A stretch of 64,000 nt of DNA from contig CP097573.1 of the NCBI GenBank assembly GCA_000492175.2, positions 372,001 to 436,000 on the forward strand, read 5' to 3'. The stretch's first letter is position 1. Each line of letters begins with the position of its first letter. The notes under the pieces were generated by a model. That model made no database searches, was not told the DNA's origin, and saw only the letters and a list, made by a program, of their open reading frames with translations. Positions 35,068 to 42,970 of the stretch are shown one piece after another. Origin of the DNA: Firmicutes bacterium ASF500. Its GTDB lineage: Bacteria > Bacillota > Clostridia > Oscillospirales > Oscillospiraceae. Position numbers and translations under genes: made by a program.

Positions 35068-36245
35068 CACCACAGCTGGTAGTCCTTCGAGACCATGAAT
35101 GCCTGGGACATCATCAGGTCCTCCAGCTTACTCCCGTTGTTGACAGCGTTGCTCAGGGCGTGACACATAGCGCTGGCACCCGCGATGGACAGGAGCTGGT
35201 CCTTATCGGGTTGATCCTCATGGAGATGGTCCATAATGGCGCTGTAGACCGGGGCCCACGCCCGGCACTGAGTAAACCAGACCGACGTCTGCCCCGCCCC
35301 ATGCCGGCTGACGCTGAACTGACTGGTCACCTTCACCTGAGACCAGATGACCTGAGCCATCAGCTCAGGCAGGAAGCCGAACACATCCTCCGCCAGGGAG
35401 AGGTCCGGGGAGGATTTTTCCAGTTCCTTCGGAATCTGGTCATATTTCGCCCCACCTTCAAACAGACGGATGGCCTGCCGGGTCAGACCCTTGACCTGCT
35501 CCCAGGTGTAGGGGCAGGCGGGACAGGTATCTCCGTCCTGGACCAGGACGATGTACTGCTTTGCGGACCGCACCGGCATCCCTTCCAGAGGCCACTCCTT
35601 GGCAATCTGAACCAGGGTCTCGGTGAGCTCCGGGACCACCCAGCCGTTGATCCGCACCTCGCAGGAGGTGTCGCCTCCGTTGATATGGGCCATATAGAGC
35701 TTCACCCAGTAGACCTTCTGAGTGCCCAGGCAGTCCAGCACCGCCTGTTCCATCCGGCTCCACAGGTCCCGCCGTTCCGGAGGCTCCTGGGCGTTGATCA
35801 GCAGGACGCCGGACACGCTGGCCTTGAAGCGGTGGGTCCGCCCCCAGAGCTCCACCGGAGCGGCCGCCTCCCCCTCCCCCCGCAGGGCGGGAAGCAGCGC
35901 GTCCAGCACCGAATCCACGATCTGACGTGCGGCAAAGCGGGCCTTCTCCTCATCGCCCTCCTTGACGCCGGCAGTGGACTCCACCAGAGGCCCGAAAAAG
36001 TCCGGGTGCTCCAGGATGGCCTCCATACGGAACTGTGGGCCGTCCAGGTCGGGAAACTCCACCCGCATGGTCAGCCCGCCGCAGTCGGGGAATTGAAGCT
36101 TCTCCCCCTCCAGCACCGTTTTCGGTATCAGCTCCGCCACATGGCGCAGGACACGCTTTTCCAGAGAGATATTCTCCTTCGGTTCCTCCCGAACCAGTTG
36201 GACCGCAGGGGCCTCCTCTTTCTTTTTCTTAAAAAATCCAAACAT
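35067..36245 (-). CDS. Protein of unknown function, possibly DUF6348-like, 392 aa
   Basis: Starts MFGFFKKKKEEAPAVQL. Two regions: an N-terminal half with LTMRVEFPDLDGPQFRMEAIL and VKEGDEEKARFAARQIVDSVLDALLPAL, resembling DUF6348, and a C-terminal half with CPACPYTWEQVKGL. No membrane segments. GTG at 36254 is an alternative start with a better-placed GGAG. The family call is tentative. It is coupled to the radical SAM gene downstream, so the two may act together. Confidence 0.6.
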   Translation of the reverse strand: MFGFFKKKKEEAPAVQLVREEPKENISLEKRVLRHVAELIPKTVLEGEKLQFPDCGGLTMRVEFPDLDGPQFRMEAILEHPDFFGPLVESTAGVKEGDEEKARFAARQIVDSVLDALLPALRGEGEAAAPVELWGRTHRFKASVSGVLLINAQEPPERRDLWSRMEQAVLDCLGTQKVYWVKLYMAHINGGDTSCEVRINGWVVPELTETLVQIAKEWPLEGMPVRSAKQYIVLVQDGDTCPACPYTWEQVKGLTRQAIRLFEGGAKYDQIPKELEKSSPDLSLAEDVFGFLPELMAQVIWSQVKVTSQFSVSRHGAGQTSVWFTQCRAWAPVYSAIMDHLHEDQPDKDQLLSIAGASAMCHALSNAVNNGSKLEDLMMSQAFMVSKDYQLW

Positions 36246-36495
36246 ATACAGCACCCAATCTCCAGTTGTTTTTGAGTTAAATCATTCGTTTACAAACTAC
36301 CTTTTTTATTGATTTTATAGACGGAAATCGTCTTATAACTTCTCACAAGCCTTTATAGAAAGCGGCAGAAACCCTTGATTTTCAAGGCTTTTGCCGTTTC
36401 TGCTTATACCACGCCGTATCTCTTTACAAGCCCGCTTTTGGAGCAAGGGCGGCAAAATAGCGTCAAAATTTTAGGCGCATGGACAGGAGGACGAC

Positions 36496-36858
36496 ATGAA
36501 AAACGAGCTTTTAGATAAGGGTATTATACTCCCGTCCGGCGAAATCGGCAAGGATAAGATAAACCTTGTAGCCGGGGCAATCACGCAGCCATTCGCAGAA
36601 ATGGTATGGGTAACGACAGGCGGCGACATGGAAACCATAAACCGCTTGACGGACATTCTTGTTACCATGAACACCCCCGCCGACCGGGGGAAGCTGTTCA
36701 AAATCATCAAAATGCTTTACGGGCTTATGGGCTTGCCCTATTCCAGGGAAGCCGAGCCTATGGACGCAGACCCCGCCGTTTTGGAATACTTCATTTTTTC
36801 CTTTACGGCAGACTTTGGGGAAGTCATACAGGACATAATCGCAGACGAAAAAGAATAA
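36496..36858 (+). CDS. Element-encoded protein of unknown function, 120 aa
   Basis: Starts MKNELLDKGIILPSGEIGKDKINL. It contains TTGGDMETINRLTDILVTMNTPADRGKLFKI and an acidic C-terminus. SD ACAGGAGGACG. Soluble, no motif recognised; it resembles small accessory proteins of clostridial conjugative elements. A terminator follows directly. Confidence 0.6.
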   Translation: MKNELLDKGIILPSGEIGKDKINLVAGAITQPFAEMVWVTTGGDMETINRLTDILVTMNTPADRGKLFKIIKMLYGLMGLPYSREAEPMDADPAVLEYFIFSFTADFGEVIQDIIADEKE

Positions 36859-36869
36859 CGACCCGCACA

Positions 36870-36918
36870 AGCGGCGTTTCTTACTCTCTATATGGGAGAA
36901 CAGGAACGCCGCTTTTTT
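36870..36918 (+). terminator. Terminator after the 120-aa gene
   Basis: AGCGGCGTT / AACGCCGCTTTTTT with a 26-nt loop. Confidence 0.75.
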
Positions 36919-36925
36919 CATGCCC

Positions 36926-37041
36926 TTGTTACGCAGTAGGGGCAGAAAAAGCCTTGCTACAAGCGATTTTGCGGGCGCATATCCAGCGCGGCAAGGGATT
37001 TATACCTTATCCCCCGAAACCGCGCTTCCACTGCGTAACAA
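36926..37041. repeat. TTACGCAGT inverted-repeat element, copy 1 (116 bp)
   Basis: Ends TTGTTACGCAGT (36926-36937) and ACTGCGTAACAA (37030-37041). The interior shares TTTATACCTTA and CCCCGAAA with copy 2 at 37420-37533. No coding content. Confidence 0.7.
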
Positions 37042-37067
37042 ATCCACAGCAAAAGGAGTGATTTACT

Positions 37068-37432
37068 ATGGCAGTTTTCCGGGTGGAACGAAACAAGGGC
37101 TACACCGTAATGAGCAACCACCACCTACGCAACAAGGAGCTTTCCTTAAAGGCAACTGTATCTTACTGGACGACGGGGACGAGTGCGTATGTCCGCAGCT
37201 CATTTCCTATTCGCTTCTCTGCAAGTGGTTCCGGGTTGCGGTGCTTCCCGCCGACAGGCTGCTCTATGCGGAGCTTTACCAGACAGGGGATAAGAAGAAA
37301 TGTACCGAGTGCGGCGCGTTCTTTGCGTCAACCTCTAACAGTGTCAAATACTGCCCCGTCTGCCGGAAGCGTATCACCCGCAGACAAGCCGCCGAGCGCA
37401 TGAGGAAAAGACGCGCCCCTGTTACGCAGTAG
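37068..37432 (+). pseudogene. Fusion of a replication-initiator start to a Cys-rich VLP gene end
   Basis: From SD AAAAGGAG and ATG 37068 the frame begins MAVFRVERNKGYTVMSNHHL, the usual start of a DnaD-like replication protein of clostridial elements, then turns into nonsense after RNKELSLKA. A different frame from about 37155 reads GNCILLDDGDECVCPQLISY, AVLPADRLLYAE, KKCTECGAFFASTS and YCPVCRKRITRRQAAE up to 37432, the C-terminal part of a Cys_rich_VLP protein. A deletion probably joined the two out of frame near 37150. Confidence 0.7.
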
Positions 37433-37533
37433 GTGCGGAAAATCCCTTGATTTACAGGGCTTTCCGGGCGTGAAAATCGGATAGCCGATACTTTATACCT
37501 TTACCCCCGAAAATGGCGTTCTACTGCGTAACA
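37420..37533. repeat. TTACGCAGT inverted-repeat element, copy 2 (114 bp)
   Basis: Perfect 13-bp ends TGTTACGCAGTAG (37420-37432) and CTACTGCGTAACA (37521-37533). The first end also encodes the Val-Thr-Gln-stop of the Cys-rich gene remnant. Confidence 0.75.
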
Positions 37534-37560
37534 TTCACGAAAACAGCACCCAAAAAAGAC

Positions 37561-37607
37561 AGGGCGCGGAAGTCATATACTGGCTTTCCGCGCCCTGTTC
37601 TTTTTTT
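37561..37607. terminator. Bidirectional terminator after the relaxase gene
   Basis: GGGCGCGGAA / TTTCCGCGCCC flanked by A and T runs on both sides; lies right at the 3' end of the relaxase. Confidence 0.8.
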
Positions 37608-37611
37608 GCCC

Positions 37612-38958
37612 TTATCCGCGCTCTGTTCCCTTTTCCCGTTCCGGCTGCCTGTCTGCCTGTAAAATGCTGTCAATGTTCTGCTTGATAATATCGTATTCCC
37701 GGACTTTCTTTTTCAGCTTCCCATAGTCGGCGTAAAGGGCTTCTTTCTGCGCTTGGAGGGCTTCATACTCCGATTGCAGCGCGGCGAGGTTCGGGAGCTT
37801 TGCAATGCCCGCCGCTTTCAGCGACCTTGCGGCGGCTTCATGTAGGATAATCGCCTGTTCCTGTCCGGCGCGGTATTTCTCCCTGTTCCTTGCCTTGCGG
37901 TATGCGTCATAGACGGGCTTTGTCTTTTGGTAGGTGGAAACATTCTTGATAAGCACCGCCATTTCCGCAAGCCGCTTTTCGGCGTTCTTCAATGCGTCTG
38001 CCGCCTGTCCGCTTTCCGCTGCCATTTCCAGGGTCCGGCTGACTAAATCCGCGTACTGCTCAATCTTATGTTCCGTCAAGAAATTCATTGTTTTAGCTGC
38101 CTGTTTCAGATTATGGATTTTCGCCCACTGTTCATAGCCCTTACTCTGCGCCGCCTTGATACTGTTCTCAATGTCGATAAGCAGCGACACGCCGCGCTGT
38201 TCTCTGGGGGCTTTCGCCGCTTTTGTCCGTCTGCCCGCTATCCGTTCCCTTATGGCTTCCTCTGTATAGTCTGCGCCGAGGGTTTTAAGGCGGGTGAAGC
38301 GTTCCTGTCCGGGGGCGCGGCATGACACATATTTCCCCGGCTTTATCTCATAGCCCGCCGCCTGTAACCGCGTTAGCAATTCCTCAAAACTGGAAACTTG
38401 GGGGATAAGCGCGTCAAGGTTGGTTTTCAGCTTGCCTTTCCAACTTGTACCCGTCTTTTCTGCTTGATATTCCGCATAGCTCTTTCCCTTGCTGCCCTTG
38501 CCGGGAACGACGACGGACAAGCCATTCTCCCGGCACAGCTTGTCGCTCATGTTCCGTATGCCGTAATAGCTCCTTTTGTTGGAATTGTATTTGTGGTGGT
38601 CTACGAAATTTACGGCGCAGAAAATAATGTGATTGTGGACGTGTCCTTTGTCAATGTGCGTCGTGAGTACATATTCATGCTGCCCCTTTGTTACCGCGTC
38701 GGCAAGCTGCTTTCCGATTTCATGGGCTTTCTGATAATCGACTTCCCCCGGCTCAAAGGACTGTATCAGATGAAAGGCTAAATTGTTCCCCTTTTGGAGT
38801 GCTTGGGACAATGTATATTCAAACTCAATATCTGCTGTTTCATAGGAGCAGCCGAAAGAGGACACAAGCATTTTTCCGTCCGTCTTGTCCGGGTTTTCGA
38901 TATAGTCAAGGGCTTTGCTTAGAGTGCTTTTAATAGGCTTAATCTTTGTAACCGCCAT
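37612..38958 (-). CDS. Relaxase/mobilization protein (MOBP-like)
   Basis: A 448-aa relaxase that nicks oriT and pilots the strand. The catalytic N-terminal part has the three-His motif HIDKGHVHNHIIFCAVN and, upstream, EFEYTLSQALQKGNNLAFHLIQSFEPGEV. The presumed nicking Tyr is near the N-terminus (KALDYIENP). The C-terminal half is coiled-coil. ATG at 38958 lies inside the end of mobC (40-nt overlap), the usual mobC-mobA arrangement. It would need a conjugative helper element for its coupling protein. Confidence 0.9.
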   Translation of the reverse strand: MAVTKIKPIKSTLSKALDYIENPDKTDGKMLVSSFGCSYETADIEFEYTLSQALQKGNNLAFHLIQSFEPGEVDYQKAHEIGKQLADAVTKGQHEYVLTTHIDKGHVHNHIIFCAVNFVDHHKYNSNKRSYYGIRNMSDKLCRENGLSVVVPGKGSKGKSYAEYQAEKTGTSWKGKLKTNLDALIPQVSSFEELLTRLQAAGYEIKPGKYVSCRAPGQERFTRLKTLGADYTEEAIRERIAGRRTKAAKAPREQRGVSLLIDIENSIKAAQSKGYEQWAKIHNLKQAAKTMNFLTEHKIEQYADLVSRTLEMAAESGQAADALKNAEKRLAEMAVLIKNVSTYQKTKPVYDAYRKARNREKYRAGQEQAIILHEAAARSLKAAGIAKLPNLAALQSEYEALQAQKEALYADYGKLKKKVREYDIIKQNIDSILQADRQPEREKGTERG

Positions 38959-39248
38959 ATCTCCGCAAGCACCCCCTTTATTTCCTCTATATCCTCTTGG
39001 TATGCGTTTCCCGTCGCGTTTACGCGGCGTGCTATCTGGTTGACGTTGACACCGATTTTCTGTATCTCTGCGGTCATTGCCTTAATGTCGCTATGGTCTA
39101 TCTGAATGATATACCCGTCAATGGCAATCTTCCGCAGATATGCCGCCATGTTCCGGGTGGGTACGAGCTTCATTTTTTCCAGTATTAAATCCCGTTCCGC
39201 TTCCGTCACTCTGAATTTGATTTGCACCGTCCTTTTGCGTCCGTCCAT
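38919..39248 (-). CDS. mobC: Mobilization protein MobC
   Basis: A 109-aa ribbon-helix-helix relaxosome accessory protein: TVQIKFRVTEAERDLILEKM (N-terminal strand and helix) and IGVNVNQIARRVNATG, the MobC-family signature. SD AAAGGAG precedes the ATG at 39248. An oriT-like hairpin (39277-39307) lies just upstream. Confidence 0.9.
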   Translation of the reverse strand: MDGRKRTVQIKFRVTEAERDLILEKMKLVPTRNMAAYLRKIAIDGYIIQIDHSDIKAMTAEIQKIGVNVNQIARRVNATGNAYQEDIEEIKGVLAEIWRLQRLSLLKAL

Positions 39249-39276
39249 TGCTTCGCTCCTTTCCTTTCCGTTCCGA

Positions 39277-39307
39277 GGGTTTGGGACACTTCCCAACAAG
39301 CAATTTT
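39277..39307 (-). other. oriT-like site 1
   Basis: On the minus strand AAAATTGCTTGTTGGGAAG, a TTGGGA/TCCCAA hairpin and AAACCC. Nearly the same sequence occurs on the plus strand at 43862-43893. Position beside mobC supports an origin of transfer. Confidence 0.55.
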
Positions 39308-39422
39308 CAGCCGACGCGCCGCAACGCGGGAGGGGGAAAATACGGAAGTGGGTACCCGCTTCCTAAGATTGCGTTTTATTAGGAAAACACACTGCCAAAG
39401 GGATTTTATGCTTTGGCGGGGG

Positions 39423-41108
39423 TCAGCCCGCCTCGGCGGTGTCAGTGGTGTTGATTTCAATGTACTCGGCAATCCGGCGGAACTCGTCCGCAAACTTGAA
39501 ATGAACGCTGATATTGCCGTTTTCGTAAACCTTGATATGGTCTACCAGCTCAATCAGGATTTCACGGGTCAGCTTTTCGATGTTCTGATATTTCGCAAAG
39601 GCTACCAGCGCGGGATGCTGCTGGTCAACGCCGTTTGAAAGCTGTTTCCGTTCAGCCGTCAGCCGGGCCAGCAAATCCGAGAGCCCGGCGGCCTGCCGTT
39701 CATAATCGGCTTTCATTTCCCGGTATTCCTGCTGGGAGATTTCCCCGTCTTTCCAGTCTTGATACAGTGACTGCTTGTAGCGGGTGATTTTCGTCAATTC
39801 CTTTTCCTTTACGGCTATCTGGTCGTTAAGGCGGTGGGATTGACTTTTTTTCAGCGGGGCCGCATTGATACGGGTTACTATTTCCGAGTAGGAAACGGCG
39901 GTGCTTACTTGATACTGGATGGCAAACAGAACGGCGGCCTCCAGACGATTATGTTTGATAGAGTGCATGGTGCAGGCTGTACGGGAGCGTTTCTTGTAAG
40001 TGGAGCAGGAATAATAAACATTCTTCCCGCTCTGGCTCCGGGTCACGGCCTTGCCGCAGTCAGCGCACCTCAGAAAACCGCTGAACAAATGGAGCTCCCG
40101 CTTTTTAGGGGCCGTCCGGGTGTCACGTTTCAAAAGTCCCTGTACCCGGTCAAAGGTTTCGTGGGTAATGATGGCCTCGTGGGTATCGGGGACGCGCACC
40201 CATTCCTCCTCCGGCACAGCCTCAATCTGGTGTACCTTGTAGCTTTTCACCCGGCGGCGGCCTTGTACTAAATCCCCGGTGTAAATAGGATTTCTGAGAA
40301 TATCCGTTATAATCTTGTTCCCCCACATGGGAGCGTCCGATATAGCCGGGGAGTAGGGCAGGCCCTTTAGCTTTCGGTATGCCGTGGGGCTGGGTATGCC
40401 GTGGTCGTTCAGATACATCACGATTTGAAGTTTGGCCATACCTTGCAGGCACAGATCGTAAATCTTCTTGACGATTTCAGCGGCCTCCGGGTCAACGATT
40501 AGCTGGTGTTTGTCCTTGGGGTCTTTTATGTAGCCGTAGGGAGCAAAAGAGCCTATGTACTGGCCGTTGCGCCGTTTATAATCGAAAACCTGCCGGATTT
40601 TCTTTGAGGTCTGATAACAATACTGGTCATTCATCACGTTTGTTATCGGAACGATGATGCTGTTCACGCTGTCCGGGTTCAGGTAGCTGTCCACGCCCTC
40701 GGCCAAACTGATAAATCGGACGCCCATCTGCACAAAAAGGTTGTCAATCAGACTGCCAGCATCGCTATAATTCCGGGCGAAACGGGAAAGGTCTTTCACC
40801 ACAACGCAGTTGATTTTCCCGCTCATCACATCCCCTAAAAGCCGCTGGAAACTTTCGCGTTCCGTATCGGTTCCCGTGTGGCCGTCATCCACATACTCGG
40901 TGTAGCTTTCAAATTCTTCCGCATGGTTGAAGTGAAAATCGTTGAGTATGTCGCGCTGGTTTTTCACGCTGTTGCTGTCATCAAGCCCCCGGTTGATTTT
41001 CTGTAAATCCTCGCGGGAAAGCCGGATGTAGCCGCCCATTTTCCAGAGCCGGGCCGTATAGGCAGGGGGCAAAGTCTGCTGATACCCTCTGCTTTTTGTT
41101 CGTGCCAT
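39423..41108 (-). CDS. Large serine recombinase (integrase/excisionase)
   Basis: A 561-aa site-specific recombinase. The resolvase domain starts MGGYIRLSRED with catalytic Ser31, followed by VVVKDLSRFARNYSDAG. A recombinase domain (APYGYIKDPKDKHQLIVDPEAAEIV), a zinc ribbon (CADCGKAVTRSQSGKNVYYSC), a coiled coil (about 420-500) and a DUF4368-like end (LIELVDHIKVYENGNISVHF) follow. This is the TnpX-like layout of integrative elements; it probably inserts and excises this island. Complete. Confidence 0.93.
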   Translation of the reverse strand: MARTKSRGYQQTLPPAYTARLWKMGGYIRLSREDLQKINRGLDDSNSVKNQRDILNDFHFNHAEEFESYTEYVDDGHTGTDTERESFQRLLGDVMSGKINCVVVKDLSRFARNYSDAGSLIDNLFVQMGVRFISLAEGVDSYLNPDSVNSIIVPITNVMNDQYCYQTSKKIRQVFDYKRRNGQYIGSFAPYGYIKDPKDKHQLIVDPEAAEIVKKIYDLCLQGMAKLQIVMYLNDHGIPSPTAYRKLKGLPYSPAISDAPMWGNKIITDILRNPIYTGDLVQGRRRVKSYKVHQIEAVPEEEWVRVPDTHEAIITHETFDRVQGLLKRDTRTAPKKRELHLFSGFLRCADCGKAVTRSQSGKNVYYSCSTYKKRSRTACTMHSIKHNRLEAAVLFAIQYQVSTAVSYSEIVTRINAAPLKKSQSHRLNDQIAVKEKELTKITRYKQSLYQDWKDGEISQQEYREMKADYERQAAGLSDLLARLTAERKQLSNGVDQQHPALVAFAKYQNIEKLTREILIELVDHIKVYENGNISVHFKFADEFRRIAEYIEINTTDTAEAG

Positions 41109-41220
41109 TGTTCCTCCTTCCCTATCACATTACACTTATATTATACCTCTATTCCGGGGTATCAACAAGGATGCCGCTGGACATGAAAAGGGGGCGGCAC
41201 TATAAAAAGTGCCGCCCCAG

Positions 41221-41243
41221 CTTTGGGACATTTTGTCTCGAAG
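41221..41243. repeat. TTTGGGACA palindrome, copy 1
   Basis: CTTTGGGACATTTTGTCTC followed by GAAG. Related copies are at 41873-41894, 43898-43920 and 44350-44372. Confidence 0.6.
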
Positions 41244-41356
41244 TGGGAACGGGCCGCAACAGCAGTTACAGCCCGCTCTTCTACCGAATAAGAAAGGCGG
41301 TCAGCATCTCTTGACTCTCATACACCACCAGAAAAGCGGAGCAAATGGAGGGTCAA

Positions 41357-41779
41357 TCAAGAATTTTTTTGCAAATATTTTTTCATCCTTTCGATGCCGC
41401 TGAGAACGGAGCCCCGCACCGCGCTCTTATCCACGCCCTCGGCCCGGGCAATCTCCCGGTAGGTTCTGCCCAAAATAAAGTGAGCATCTACCCGGCGGCC
41501 CTGGATCTCCGGCAGGCTGTTCAGCGCGTTCCACAGACGGATAAACCGCTCCTTGAGCTCCAGAACCTCGTCCGGGGTGAGTTCGTGCAGGCAGGCGGAA
41601 TACTCGATGCCGTCATCCGCATCCAAGGAATAGTACGCCTTGTTGTAGCGGACCCGCTCGGTATAGGCCGCCTCATAGCGGACGCTGGCCCGGAGCGTCT
41701 CAGCCACATCGTCAGAAACTTCCATATATTCGTCCTGGGTGTACCAGTAGTAAAAGTCGCGCAGGTTGATGATAGTCAT
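41357..41779 (-). CDS. Element-type sigma-70-like factor
   Basis: A 140-aa protein with an N-terminal YYWYTQDEYMEVSDDVAETL region and a C-terminal sigma region 4 HTH (FILGRTYREIARAEGVDKSAVRGSV). Such truncated sigma-like regulators are typical of clostridial integrative elements. SD GAGG is 8 nt before the ATG at 41779. Confidence 0.8.
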   Translation of the reverse strand: MTIINLRDFYYWYTQDEYMEVSDDVAETLRASVRYEAAYTERVRYNKAYYSLDADDGIEYSACLHELTPDEVLELKERFIRLWNALNSLPEIQGRRVDAHFILGRTYREIARAEGVDKSAVRGSVLSGIERMKKYLQKNS

Positions 41780-41872
41780 TGTATGTACCTCCATATCGTT
41801 TTTTGTTGTTAAGTTGCCGGGAAACGATATGGAGGGCGGAGGGGAGCGGCATCTCGGGGAGCTGCTCCGCAC

Positions 41873-41894
41873 CTTGGGACTGTTTGTCCCAAAG
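41873..41894. repeat. TTTGGGACA palindrome, copy 2
   Basis: CTTGGGACTGTTTGTCCC followed by AAAG; an almost perfect dyad in the sigma-factor leader. Confidence 0.6.
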
Positions 41895-41904
41895 CGGGGC
41901 AAAC

Positions 41905-41939
41905 AAAAAACGCTTGCGCGGCAAAATACCACGCAAGCG
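41905..41939 (-). terminator. Terminator between the 32-aa peptide and sigma genes
   Basis: CGCTTGCG / CGCAAGCG with a minus-strand T-run (GCGTTTTTTG). Confidence 0.75.
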
Positions 41940-41958
41940 CATAAACTGAGGTAATTAT

Positions 41959-42057
41959 CTAATTTGCAACAATTTTCGCAGAGCGCAGCGGAAAAGCCTT
42001 GTCCGGGGCCCGGGCTTTTTTTGACAGGTCAGGGGGACGGACAATATAGAAAGACAC
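41959..42057 (-). CDS. Possible 32-aa peptide
   Basis: GTG at 42057 behind an excellent SD (TTTAGGAGG, 6-7 nt). Reads MSFYIVRPPDLSKKARAPDK and then 12 more residues ending AKIVAN. Basic and proline-containing, no family. Supported by SD and by a terminator right behind. Confidence 0.4.
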   Translation of the reverse strand: MSFYIVRPPDLSKKARAPDKAFPLRSAKIVAN

Positions 42058-42144
42058 GGCGTTACCTCCTAAATGGTTGCCGTATCCTTCAAATAGAAAG
42101 AGCCGATAACCGCGTTTTTAGTCTGCGTATTATCGGCCCTGCGT

Positions 42145-42321
42145 CTATGCGTCTGGCTCTTTGATAACAGTCGTTTGTAAATCTTTTACATCAATTAAGG
42201 TTTCTTTTTTGCACTTTGGGCAATAAAGAGGATAGTTTTTTAAGATAGTATCCGCTCTTATTCTGTCACGAGTTTTACTGCCGCAAATAGGACAATAGAC
42301 CCATTCACTTTTTCTCAACAT
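42145..42321 (-). CDS. Cysteine-rich KTR-type zinc-ribbon protein, 58 aa
   Basis: Reads EWVYCPICGSKTRDRIRADT then LYCPKCKKETLIDVKDLQ. Two CPxC knuckles and the K-T-R motif identify the Cys_rich_KTR family of clostridial elements. SD AGGAGAAAG; start overlaps the TetR stop by 7 nt, so the two are coupled. Confidence 0.85.
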   Translation of the reverse strand: MLRKSEWVYCPICGSKTRDRIRADTILKNYPLYCPKCKKETLIDVKDLQTTVIKEPDA

Positions 42322-42905
42322 TTCTTTCTCCTAAAGCCACCAACTAATTGTGATATAGTATCGAAAACCTTCCTTTCTGACATCGCCGTATTATCCTGTG
42401 AACAATTTAAAGCCAACTCATTTAATGCGCCAGAAACAGAACAAGTCATCAGCCTTGTATCAACGTCGTCGCAGAGATACCCCAATGCTTTTAAGTTGTT
42501 AATGTGACTTTGTAAGGTGCGCATTGAATTTTTTTGATCGATTTTTCTCCAAGTATCCCAACCGAGTGCAGAGGGAGCGTCTACTAACAATATACGCCTG
42601 TTTTCTTTTGCATTAGCACTATTTACAAAGCCGACACATCCAAGGATAAGCTGTTGCCATGGATCATCACTTTTTAATGCTGCTTTTTCAATTTGAGCGG
42701 CAATATCTTTTTGTACACTATCTAATACAGCTATAAATAGTCCTTGCTTATTTTTGAAGTGATGATATATTGCCCCTCGTGTTACATTGGCTTCCTCTGC
42801 TATTTTTTCTAAAGGAACATCATAATAGCCATATTCTGCAAAGTATTTTCTGGCAATTTTTAAGATAGAAGTAGTAGTTTTATAGGTAGCCTCTACATTT
42901 TTCAT
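42315..42905 (-). CDS. TetR/AcrR-family transcriptional regulator
   Basis: About 196 aa. N-terminal HTH ILKIARKYFAEYGYYDVPLE followed by KIAEEANVTRGAIYHHFKNKQGLF, then a helical ligand domain. ATG at 42905 is chosen; TTG at 42926 would extend into the operator (42923-42955). The perfect dyad upstream suggests autoregulation. Downstream of an AlkD-like gene on the same strand; likely partner genes. Confidence 0.9.
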   Translation of the reverse strand: MKNVEATYKTTTSILKIARKYFAEYGYYDVPLEKIAEEANVTRGAIYHHFKNKQGLFIAVLDSVQKDIAAQIEKAALKSDDPWQQLILGCVGFVNSANAKENRRILLVDAPSALGWDTWRKIDQKNSMRTLQSHINNLKALGYLCDDVDTRLMTCSVSGALNELALNCSQDNTAMSERKVFDTISQLVGGFRRKKC

Positions 42906-42922
42906 TTTAGATTGTTCTGTTA

Positions 42923-42955
42923 TCAATTCCGAATGATAGCTGCATTCGGAATTGA
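42923..42955. promoter_or_regulatory. Probable TetR operator: perfect 13-bp dyad
   Basis: TCAATTCCGAATG (42923-42935), 7-bp spacer, CATTCGGAATTGA (42943-42955). It lies 18 bp upstream of the TetR start and 16 bp after the AlkD-like stop. Confidence 0.75.
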
Positions 42956-42970
42956 CAACTCCTCTCTGAC

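Noticed and set aside
36926..37533. CRISPR-like pair of repeats
   Set aside because: Only two units, each a 115-bp inverted-repeat element and not a short repeat with spacers; no cas genes.
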